Positions 1-8,300 of a stretch of DNA of 18,361 nucleotides are shown piece by piece. Source of the stretch: Willaertia magna (taxonomy: Eukaryota; Heterolobosea; Eutetramitea; Acrasida; Naegleriidae); the NCBI GenBank assembly GCA_902984215.1, contig CADWAF010002535.1, positions 1 through 18,361 on the forward strand. The letters run 5' to 3'. The stretch's first letter is position 1. Each line of letters opens with the position of its first letter. The notes beneath the pieces were generated by a model. It made no database searches. It was not told the DNA's origin and was given only the letters and a program-made list of their open reading frames with translations. The translations under genes were made by a program, and so were the position numbers.

Positions 1-836
1 AGTACTAGTACATCACCAAATATTAATTTTAATCAATTTAAAATTATAATTACAAAATCAAATACTAATTCTGAATTAACTATAGGGAATAGAAAATTAT
101 TAACATTTAATGGAATTGATAATTATTTTGAATACGTTGAAGAAGAATCTTTATATCACAAATATCATTTCTTTACAACAAATAATGAAGAGAAAATATC
201 TTTACTTAAAAATGTTTATCAAATTTTAATGGAAAATCATTTTTTTGAAATGAATAATAAATCTGGTAAAACTTTTACAACAAGGTAATTATTTATATTT
301 ATTTTAAATAATTAATAATTTAATTTAGTGGATCAGATGCTGGAACAACAATTACAATATTTAATAATGAAAAGAGACATGAAATTAAATTTACTGAAAG
401 AACAACATTAAAAAATAAAAAACAACAAGAAGAATTTATTTTAATTGATAAATTATTATTAGAACTATTTGAAAATACTTTACAAAACCAATATTGTAAT
501 TATAAAACTATAACCATCAAATTTAGTAAAAAATTAGTGAATTACTTCTTAAATGAATTAGATAGCGGTTTCCAATTATGTTTAAATAACACTAAAAACA
601 AAGTAGTTGTATGTACTAGAGATGCACAAAATGATGAATTGACAATGACAGGTTTAACTTTACCATTCTCTAAGGGTTTAAAGTTTATTGTATGCAAATA
701 TTCTTTAGTTAGTTTTGGTAATGATGATAAGGATAATTTAATTTCAAATGATGAAATTATTTTAAATGAAAAGGAAAAGGTTGAGTTATTATTAGATATG
801 TCAGATGACAAAACATTATTAGTGGAAAAGAAATAA
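1..836 (+). CDS. Unrecognised protein, 3' part of a two-exon gene
   Basis: Two exons, 1-284 and 329-836, join across a 44-nt GT-AG intron (phase 2) into an open frame of 263 residues ending in TAA at 834-836. The joint codon becomes AGT (Ser). The frame is open at base 1 with no ATG near it, so the 5' end lies outside the window. The protein is rich in Lys, Asn, Glu and Thr, with alternating hydrophobic residues, and has no signal peptide or membrane segment. The C-terminal part holds several short beta-like runs (around KVVVCTRDA and GLKFIVCKYSL) and a Lys/Asp/Glu-rich end. I do not recognise a family. Using ATG starts alone gives only a misleading fragment of the last exon. Confidence 0.7.
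285..328 (+). other. Spliceosomal intron, 44 nt
   Basis: It begins GTAATT and ends TTTAG, is almost pure A/T, and contains an in-frame stop. Removing it restores the frame between the two flanking coding stretches. Confidence 0.75.
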
Positions 837-941
837 AGATTTATTTATTTTTGTAAATAATTATTTTATTTACTGAACTGATATTCTATTCTGTATAATG
901 CACCAACAACATTTACAATTTATTACATTTCCCTTCTTTTA

Positions 942-2095
942 ATGAATTCTATACTACAATTTATTGTTAGCAAGAATTACAAGGAGATATTTGTTCCATT
1001 CGTAAACTACGTGGAAAACTGTTACAAAATATACTCTAGAAGACGACGAATTATCAAATGATTATGACTGTAACTCTCCTTCCAATACCGAGTAATAGAT
1101 ATTGGTGTTTAACCCTTGAATCAATTAACCCTTACGACTAATGAAAATTTTTGTAACAATCATCTAATAATAATAAAAGAAACAAATAATAAAGATATTA
1201 ACACAAGTTTTTTACTTAAATTGGTTAATTTAGAAAAATTATATTTAAGTTCTTCTTCTGATTTTATTCACAGAAATGAAGATTTTTATAATTTAAAAAA
1301 ATTAAAAGAGTTAAAAATGTTTGATGCAAAAAAATCTTTAAAATTTACAGGAAAATGTTTTAAGAATTTTACAAAGTTAGAAAAATTATTTTGTTGTAAT
1401 TATATAAAAGTAAAATATTTAAACTGTTTAACAAATATTAAATGCTTACATTTAAAATTTTTTGACAAATATTTTAATTTCAATGACAATTTATCACATT
1501 TAAAAAAACTTGAAAAAATAGAATTCAATTCTATTTCAGAGTTAAATATGAATTCTGACTTGAATAATTTTCCATTATTTACTAATTTAAAAGACATTAC
1601 AATTAACTTAGCCACAGTTAATGGTAATTTTGATAATATTCTAAATTTAACAACTCTAGATTTATGGAAAGTTAAAATAAAGGATGACCAAATATTAAAT
1701 TTAACTAAATTAGAAATTGTGGTGAAATAATTAATTTTAAATATTTATCATCTGTAAAACAATTAACAGATCTTGGTGTTAAAGAAACAAAAATAGAAGA
1801 TAAAGATTTGGAGATTTTAAACAATATTAGATATTTGGACATTGTAAATTGTGAGAATTTAATAACTGGAAGGTTTTTATTAAACATGAATAAATTAACA
1901 CATTTATTTTGTTTAGATGGAATATTAGCTAACAAAATGGAAATTGAAAAAGTAACGAAAGAAATAGAAAAAGGAAGTACTTTAAAAATTGCTTGTGAAT
2001 ACACGTTGAGCGCTAGAATATATAATGATGAAAATTTATCAAATTTAATTACAATCTTAACAAATATTGTTAATAATTTATATAATCTTTTTTAA
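942..2095 (+). pseudogene. Decayed leucine-rich-repeat gene, possibly with an F-box-like start
   Basis: Coding potential continues across this span but keeps changing frame. An ATG at 942 opens 39 residues ending in RRRRIIK and TGA (1059-1061). The next readable pieces lie in the +1 frame (near 1050-1080, NDYDCNS) and then the next frame (near 1082-1135, NRYWCLTLESINPYD, stop TAA). The long frame 1113-1730 follows, and after another shift near 1716-1726 the frame continues to TAA at 2095. The long parts carry irregular LRR units such as LVNLEKLYLSSS, LKKLKELKMF and INFKYLSSVKQL. The first 39 residues could be a degraded F-box-like helix region (inference). No GT-AG intron I tried repairs the 1716-1726 shift. 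Sequencing error could explain one break but hardly four. The long frame has no ATG near its start. Confidence 0.65.
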
Positions 2096-2718
2096 TTGAA
2101 CATACAACCAATCAAATCCTTCAACCAAACCTTGTCCTGAAATTGCGCAACAAGGTTGAATAAACCAATTTACTTGTTTCAATTTATGTAAATGTAATTT
2201 ATCAATTAATTCAGCTTCATTTAATGCCCCAGGTAAATCTTGTTTATTTCCAAAAATCAAAAGAATAGTTGATTCAATATTTAAATTATAGTCAGAAATG
2301 GTGTTGAATAATTCTTCCCTTGCTTCAATTATACGTTCTCTATCATTACTTTCAATCACAAAAATTATAGCATTTGCATAATTGTAGTATTGTCTAAATA
2401 ACTGTTTAAGCTTTTGTTGACATGGACCTAAATCTATAGATTACAATGATTAAAAATTTACAATAAAAAAACAAACCAAATTCAAAAAAAGTAAAATTAA
2501 TGTCTTGATATCTAATCTTTGTTGAACCAATGCCTATGGTAGGAATATGTTGCAGATTTAAATTAGATTTGTCATTCAACTCTAATTTATACTTTTCAAA
2601 AAAATTTATTATTTGGAAATAAATTACATCTACCTACTGCTATTGTAGTTTTACCTGCACCATCCAACCCTATCAACATAACTTTAGCTTCATTATTTTT
2701 AAAAAGACCAAGTCCCAT
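2078..2718 (-). CDS. ARF-family small GTPase, divergent
   Basis: Three exons on the - strand (2718-2638, 2591-2477, 2433-2078) give 183 residues, the usual ARF length. ARF GTPases recruit coats and effectors to membranes when GTP-bound. The start MGLGLF leaves Gly2, the usual myristoylation site. The P-loop reads GLDGAGKTT, switch I IPTIGIG, then FVIESNDRER, the guanine motif NKQD and a C-terminal CAISGQGLVEGFDWL, all typical of ARF1-like proteins. The oddity is the G3 motif: canonical WDVGGQ is replaced by FDLGPCQQ, one residue longer and lacking the second Gly, so GTP hydrolysis or switch II behaviour may differ (inference). Introns interrupt after the P-loop helix and just before the G3 Asp. 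Its 3' end overlaps the convergent LRR pseudogene. Confidence 0.9.
2434..2476 (-). other. Intron 2 of the ARF-like gene, 43 nt
   Basis: It begins GTTTGT and ends CTATAG on the - strand, phase 1. Splicing recreates the GAT codon for the G3-motif Asp. Confidence 0.8.
2592..2637 (-). other. Intron 1 of the ARF-like gene, 46 nt
   Basis: On the - strand it begins GTAGGT and ends AAAAG, phase 0. Splicing joins KTTIA to YKLEL, matching the TTILYKLKL region of ARF proteins. Confidence 0.8.
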
Positions 2719-2770
2719 TGAGATCCAAATACCTTCTTTGTATTTTTTTGAATTAAAAAATTTGCGTAGC

Positions 2771-2783
2771 TTACAAATTGTAA
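2771..2783. repeat. Short dyad TTACAA-a-TTGTAA upstream of the ARF-like gene
   Basis: Two perfect 6-bp arms around one central base, about 55 bp upstream of the ARF-like start codon, in the 121-bp gap behind the beta-helix gene. A similar, longer dyad lies at 9478-9495. It could be a protein-binding site, but AT-rich DNA makes such dyads by chance. Confidence 0.3.
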
Positions 2784-2839
2784 ACTAAGAATAAAAATTA
2801 AAGATCATAATTTATATAAATGCACAAACAAATAATTTA

Positions 2840-4966
2840 CTATTCAAAAGTGTTATCCTCTAGATTGGCCAAACAACCAATCTCCATAAAGATATTATTT
2901 TTCCTGTTGCCAAATACACGATTTTTGGAAATAAATCCTTTAGCATTATCCTTAACCCAAATGCCACTTTGTCCTCCGTTAAATATTTTGTTGTTAATAA
3001 TTTTTGGATTACTATTACAACTGGCCTTAATACCTGTAAAACTATTCCCGTATATTTCGCACTTTTCTATGCAAGGTTGAGAATTTCCCTTAACAGAAAT
3101 ACCTGTCTGTTTTCCATCATATATTAAACATTTAATGAATTTAGGGTCGCTAGTATCAACAGTTAAAACGTTTGGGTGTTGATTTTCAAATATTTTACAA
3201 TTATCAAAAGAAGGACTTGCATAATCCCTTACAAGTACTCCATTTGTGAAACTAGTTGAAAAACTACAATTTGTAACAATAGGTGCAGCTCTACCGGAAA
3301 CATCAATATTTGCCAAAGTATGTCCATAAACATTGTTCTCTTCTAAATGAGGGATTGAAAAATCCTTAATAGAAATACCTTTTACTTGCTCTGAAGTATT
3401 AAAGTTCTTTAAATAAATATTATTCTTCTTTATAATTGGCTTTGCATTTCCTTGTATTAAAATATTATTTCTCTTATTATTGTAAATATTATTTCCAAGT
3501 AACTTTGGTCTACAGTCTGCAGTTCCTTTTACATAAATACCTGTATTTTCACTTCCATATATTTCATTATTTTTCACTTCAACTACACACTTGTCTGTGA
3601 TATAAATGTTGGGGAGTTCATTACAAAATATTGTATTTTCCTCAATAACTCCAGTTGAAGAATCCTTGATATGAATTCCATTTTGCTTTCCATGATGAAT
3701 GGAATTACCCTTTATCAAAACTCTTGATTCATCAGAAACGCAAATAGCTGACAATTTGTTCCCATAAATTTCATTTTCGTGCAAATGAGGGTGTGAATTA
3801 TCTCTTATATATATTCCACCTGACAATCCATCAAAAATCTTATTTCTTTTAATTACAGGATGAGCATGTCCTCTCAAAGTAATACCCTCATAGCCATTGT
3901 TATAAATCTTGTTTTCTTTCACTAATCCACTAGCATTGTGGCTAAATAAAATTCCCAATTTTCTACAATGATGGATAGTGCTGTTAGTAATAGTAGGATG
4001 AGCGTGACCTTGAATCTTAACTCCGTGTTCAAAACTGAATCCAATGTCACAATTATCGATTTGTGTTTGAAATAAATCTATTGTTTTAGAACATTCCACA
4101 ACAACCAAAGCGCTATTGGTTTTAAATTTCTTTTCTTCTTTTCTTTTCAAGTAAGGGGAACATACTGAATTACCTAAGCCACCATACTCATGATAAATTG
4201 TGAGTTGAGATAAAGTAACATAATTTGCTGTAATAATAAATAATGAATCATTAATATTTGTTTGAATTGTTACCTTATCTTTGGAAACACCTTGAATTAA
4301 AATACCTTGCACATTAACAACTAATTGTTTATCCAAAAAGTATCTTCCTTCATGTAAAATAATTGTATCATAAGGATTAACATTATTAAGGGCATCCTCT
4401 AACGAAATAAATGAATTCTCCACATTATTACCACGATTAGATGCAAAAACATGTACTACTTTCTGGTTTTTTCTTTGATTATCCAGATTAATAACAGAAA
4501 CTTTCTTCAACTTTTTTTTAATTGGACTACGGGCAAAAGTAGAACTGTTAGTAGAATTATTATTTGAACTGAAAGAATTAACATCAAGTTCCTGTAATGG
4601 AGATCTGAAAATGTTTCTCTTTCTTTTTAAATTGTTAGCATAGTCGGAATCGTCATCTTCTGAGGAATCCTCTAAGCTACATTTAAATGTTAAATCTCTA
4701 TTGATAGAAATAGTGGAATCATTAAGAGTAATAGATGTATCCATTTTGTTATTGTTGGGTGTTTTAGTTTTTTCACTCATTATTGGTGTGAAATTTTCAT
4801 TATCAGAATTATTTTCTTTCATTTCATCATCTTCGGATGAGAATATTGAATTTTTAGGTGCTTCTCCTCCAAAAAACAGATCAAAATTTACTACTGTGGC
4901 ACTTGTTGGTGTCACCAGATCATCTCCAATTTCATCAAATCGTAATGCTCTGTTTGCCATTGCCAT
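2840..4966 (-). CDS. FBXO11-like parallel beta-helix repeat protein
   Basis: 708 residues in one exon, ATG at 4966 (a second Met two codons in), stop TAG. Residues 1-165 are polar and acidic with Ser-Pro sites (FRSPLQ, ARSPIKKKLKKV) and basic patches (LKRKRN, KKKLKK) that look like nuclear signals. Residues 185-708 begin with a pectin-lyase-type lead-in (ISLEDALNNVNPYDTIILHEG). They then run through roughly twenty turns of 22-25 residues with the pattern NxIYxNxxxGIxVxxxAxPxIxxN. This is the alternating arrangement of the CASH/PbH1 beta-helix of animal FBXO11, where it binds substrates of an SCF ubiquitin ligase. I see no F-box and no UBR zinc finger, so a ligase role is unproven. A secreted carbohydrate-active role is unlikely because there is no signal peptide. 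Its stop lies 121 bp upstream of the ARF-like ATG. Confidence 0.8.
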   Translation of the reverse strand: MAMANRALRFDEIGDDLVTPTSATVVNFDLFFGGEAPKNSIFSSEDDEMKENNSDNENFTPIMSEKTKTPNNNKMDTSITLNDSTISINRDLTFKCSLEDSSEDDDSDYANNLKRKRNIFRSPLQELDVNSFSSNNNSTNSSTFARSPIKKKLKKVSVINLDNQRKNQKVVHVFASNRGNNVENSFISLEDALNNVNPYDTIILHEGRYFLDKQLVVNVQGILIQGVSKDKVTIQTNINDSLFIITANYVTLSQLTIYHEYGGLGNSVCSPYLKRKEEKKFKTNSALVVVECSKTIDLFQTQIDNCDIGFSFEHGVKIQGHAHPTITNSTIHHCRKLGILFSHNASGLVKENKIYNNGYEGITLRGHAHPVIKRNKIFDGLSGGIYIRDNSHPHLHENEIYGNKLSAICVSDESRVLIKGNSIHHGKQNGIHIKDSSTGVIEENTIFCNELPNIYITDKCVVEVKNNEIYGSENTGIYVKGTADCRPKLLGNNIYNNKRNNILIQGNAKPIIKKNNIYLKNFNTSEQVKGISIKDFSIPHLEENNVYGHTLANIDVSGRAAPIVTNCSFSTSFTNGVLVRDYASPSFDNCKIFENQHPNVLTVDTSDPKFIKCLIYDGKQTGISVKGNSQPCIEKCEIYGNSFTGIKASCNSNPKIINNKIFNGGQSGIWVKDNAKGFISKNRVFGNRKNNIFMEIGCLANLEDNTFE

Positions 4967-5051
4967 AGCGTTTGAATTTCACTAATTTTTTTTGGTTAGG
5001 TCCAAATGTTTAAAAATAAAATTTAGAAAACGGTTTCATTTGGCGGGATGG

Positions 5052-7446
5052 TTACAATGATACGTGCTTGAATAGTTCCAGTCGTTGCTGGAATGATAAG
5101 GGAGTTGAGTAACCCTCAATTTCTTCTTCATCCTCAATAACATCTTCTATTAGTGGTTTGTTGCTTTCTTCGTTTTGCAAGGTCTTCTCATTGATAAATT
5201 CATTTACTAGGGAAGGAGAACATACTTCAATTAAGCGCAAGAGTGAAGTCAAATGTTCTTTTTGGTCTTCAAGAAGAGAAACATTTCTAAAGATTGCTTC
5301 TAGAATTAATTTTAAATGTGGAGAATTGGTATGATAAAAACGAGGCCATCCAATAGTTATTAAGGTGTTTAAACAATTTAAAATAGTATATGTTAAATCT
5401 AAATTGATATCAAAGTATTCATCATTAATAATGAATTGCATTATTCTTTTCATATAAATAATATATTGTATCCCCATTATCTCCACTAATGTTCGTAGTA
5501 ATTGAATAATAAGCTTCTTTTGGTTAACACTTTTTGCATAAACCGCTGAAGTTAATAAATCATCTAAAATAATTTCATATTCCTTTACCTTCTTGTAGGT
5601 CGTTACGTTATTTTCTTTTTTAACGTTTTCTGGTTGTATGACATTTTTTAAGAAGCTTAATACAGTAGGAAGTATTACTTTCATTTGCTCTTCCTCTCTA
5701 AAGGTCATAGAACTATGTAAAACTTGAAAGAATGCTTGACTATAGTTTTGAACTTCTTCTCTTCTACCAACTTGTTCTGATATGTGTTGGATGGCCTTCA
5801 TTGATAATTTCTTATTATCCGTTTGAAAATCATTTCCTATTGTTAAAATAATTGGAAAAGATGCTGTTAAGGTTTTAGAAGGTAATTTGGTTAATGGAAT
5901 TTGAATAAATGTTTCTATAAAAACGTTTTTCATCCAATAATTATCTTTAAAAACTGGCTCACTATATTTAACATTTTTAACTTTCTTAAAAATAGGAGAT
6001 ATATAATCAAGTACTAGCGAAAGTTTGTCACAAATAATAATCGGCCAAGATACATCTGTTTTTTCAGTATTATTATTAATTAAAACAGAAATGGTTTCTT
6101 TAACTCTCTTACAACGATCCTTAATATTGTTGTCATCGCTAAACATGTGTGTTGAATCATAAATTAAGGTTATTATAATAATGTCATTTAAGAAAGACAA
6201 GTCTTTTGAGTTTGTGGCCGATAATAGTTTTTCTACAATAGTTAATATTGGAACGACAAACTTTTCTTTAAAATTCTTAATGGATTGATTTTTTTCTTCT
6301 ACCTCATTATTTTGCAACTTTTCTTTTATCTGATAAAATTCACCTAAATTATCATTTGTTAATAAAAAGATCATAATTCTCAATTAACTTACTATTATCT
6401 TCTGGTGGTTCTAATAGATTAAATAATAATTTGGATTCTTCTTTCTTCCAACTAAAATGTTGAGATTCCACAATGTTGTCAAAGAAAATTGTAAAGGCAC
6501 TCAAAATTTTTAACTCTAATTCTGATAAATCAATTAAGTGATTGTTCTAAAGCGTTTATGATTACATAAAAATTGTTTAACAATCACTTACCTCTTTCTT
6601 TTTTAATATATCTTTAACCCATAAATTAAAAAAGCTTTCAAAAATAATATTAGTATTATATTTGTTAATAATTTGAAATACTTTAGATAGCTCAGGTAAT
6701 ATTTTTGGTTTTACGACACTCATATTACTCAAAAAATCTAAAATATTTTCAATAGCTACAATATTCCCATTAGTTAATTCAACGGTGGAAGCAATCGTAT
6801 TTAAGAGTAATTTAGTTTCTTGTTCTTTTTGTTTAAAATATAAATAAGCTTCGTCAGAAGAAAGCAATTGTTTTAAAGAAAAATTAAATACTCGTGACAA
6901 AACTTCCAAACTAAAATAAGAAGAATTCACATATTTTCTAACATGTTCTCTTACTTCTTCAAAATCATCTTGATAAAGTGATAATAAACAAACTATTGTT
7001 TTTATAAAGGTTGAATTTGTTTTATCCGTTAATATTGGTGACAATAATTCCAATAAATTAAATAAAACATCGGAACAAGCAATTCTTACATTCACTTTAT
7101 CTTCATTTAAACATAATTGATAAATATAATCAAAAAAATTTTGAATAAATGTAATCTTCTTTTCTTTCTCAATATTTTGAACAATAGTATTTTTCAAAGA
7201 AATATATAAACATCTTAAACTTATTTCTCTTGTTGTAGATTTATAACACCTTAATAATGTAACTAAATAAGTTTGTAATGATTGAAAATTGTCTTCATTA
7301 CTCCAACTACACTCCGATATTTCATTCATCTCAATAAACTTATTTAAAACCTTTTCATAAACCTCCACATCAAAGCGTTCCGAATTGGGAGGACAACTTT
7401 GGAACAGATTACTCAAAACTTGGTGCAGGGGTGGAGTTGCATTCAT
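5052..7446 (-). CDS. HEAT-type helical protein resembling TTI2
   Basis: Three exons (7446-6592, 6546-6393, 6343-5052) splice at consensus GTAAGT sites into 766 residues. The start is the ATG at 7446 (MNATPPLHQ); the frame stays open further upstream but has no better ATG. The whole protein is helical in character, with repeated Leu/Ile/Phe-rich pairs typical of HEAT/ARM solenoids. Residues about 490-700 recall TTI2, a partner of TELO2 and TTI1 in the TTT complex that matures PIKK kinases. The cues are a segment around FPIILTIGNDFQTDNKK, and ILNCLNTLITIGWPRFY (about 657-673) with the WPR motif I associate with that family. The C-terminus is acidic (EDVIEDEEEIEG). At 766 residues it is longer than human TTI2 (about 500). 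The N-terminal third is unassigned, so another HEAT protein remains possible. Confidence 0.6.
6344..6392 (-). other. Intron 2 of the TTI2-like gene, 49 nt
   Basis: It begins GTAAGT and ends ATTTAG on the - strand, phase 1. It links PPEDN to SEFYQIKEK and restores one frame of 767 codons in total. Confidence 0.8.
6547..6591 (-). other. Intron 1 of the TTI2-like gene, 45 nt
   Basis: It begins GTAAGT and ends CTTTAG on the - strand, phase 0, with in-frame stops inside. It links the exon ending ILKKKE to NNHLIDLS. Confidence 0.8.
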
Positions 7447-7472
7447 TTTTAAAATTTTAAATTTTTTTAAAA
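7447..7472. promoter_or_regulatory. 26-bp divergent spacer with a 14-bp perfect palindrome
   Basis: Only 26 bases, all A or T, separate the ATG of the - strand TTI2-like gene from the ATG of the + strand LRMDA-like gene. TTTAAAATTTTAAA at 7448-7461 is its own reverse complement. Any shared promoter must sit here or inside the two first exons. There is no classical TATA box. Confidence 0.5.
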
Positions 7473-8300
7473 ATGTCTTCCTCGGAACAACAAGACAATT
7501 CAATGATAACAACAAATAACGGTGAAGTCACTTTAGATACTGGTAACAATAGTAATGCTTCGCAAGACCCATTAGATGATGCTCAATTAACGAATAATGG
7601 TAAACATTTATCTATTGTAGGAAAAGATTTAAAAATTGTTCCTCCAAATATCTATTCAAAATATGGTAGTAATATTGAATCTCTAGATTTTAGTTTTAAT
7701 CAATTAACAACAATAGAAAACCTCAGTAGATTAACTCAATTAAAATCTTTAGTTTTAGATAATAACCAAATTGAAGATATTAAACATTTTCCAAACTTAC
7801 CAAACCTTGAAACCCTGTGGTTAAACAATAACAACATTTACGATTTGGACGCTACACTAGATACTGTAGAAAAGAAATTCCCTAAATTGATATACTTATC
7901 TTTATTAAAAAATCCAGCGTGTCCAAATGAATTTACAGGTAATGATATGGATGATTATCATCATTATAGGTTATATGTACTTTATCGTTTAAATCATTTA
8001 AAATTTTTAGATGCTAGACAAGTAACAGAAGAAGAAAGAAAAGAAGCACAAAGAAGAGGAAAGTTTTGTAAAGTAGTTACTCCTGAATATAATAGAAGTA
8101 CAATTGATAATAATAATACTAATAACACAAATAATGAAGAGACAACTGAAGAATCAATGGATAATTCATCAAACAAAGAAATGTTAAAGGATTATTTTGA
8201 AAAGGAAAAGTCTCAACACTCCTATTTTGGATATACTAGACATGTTTATACTGGAAAGCATAGTGAAGGTAATCGTTTTATTGGAAATGATGTTTTATAA
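7473..8300 (+). CDS. LRMDA-like leucine-rich repeat protein
   Basis: 275 residues, one exon. Residues 1-40 are polar. Residues 45-180 hold four or five LRRs (IESLDFSFNQLTTIENL, LKSLVLDNNQIEDI, LETLWLNNNNIYDL). The LRR cap KLIYLSLLKNPACPNE, the YRLYVLYRLNHLKFLD segment and the following VTEEERKEAQRRGKFCKVVTP match the pattern I know from LRMDA (C10orf11). LRMDA is the human protein altered in albinism type OCA7 and reported to connect RAB32/RAB38 with the Commander/Retriever sorting complex. An Asn/Thr/Glu linker (210-235) leads to a conserved-looking tail, YTGKHSEGNRFIGNDVL, ending exactly at the C-terminus. LRMDA assignment comes from memory of the family; a generic SDS22/LRRC-type protein is the alternative. 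Its last 23 bases overlap the convergent gene. Confidence 0.7.
   Translation: MSSSEQQDNSMITTNNGEVTLDTGNNSNASQDPLDDAQLTNNGKHLSIVGKDLKIVPPNIYSKYGSNIESLDFSFNQLTTIENLSRLTQLKSLVLDNNQIEDIKHFPNLPNLETLWLNNNNIYDLDATLDTVEKKFPKLIYLSLLKNPACPNEFTGNDMDDYHHYRLYVLYRLNHLKFLDARQVTEEERKEAQRRGKFCKVVTPEYNRSTIDNNNTNNTNNEETTEESMDNSSNKEMLKDYFEKEKSQHSYFGYTRHVYTGKHSEGNRFIGNDVL

Noticed and set aside
542..811. - strand open frame of 89 codons
   Set aside because: Antisense of the last exon of the gene at the left edge, whose intron and frame agree on the + strand.
1722..1769. Possible 48-nt intron (GTGAAA...AACAG) that would save the LRR gene
   Set aside because: Its length keeps the wrong frame, which hits a TAG soon after, and the bases inside it encode good LRR sequence in the downstream frame.
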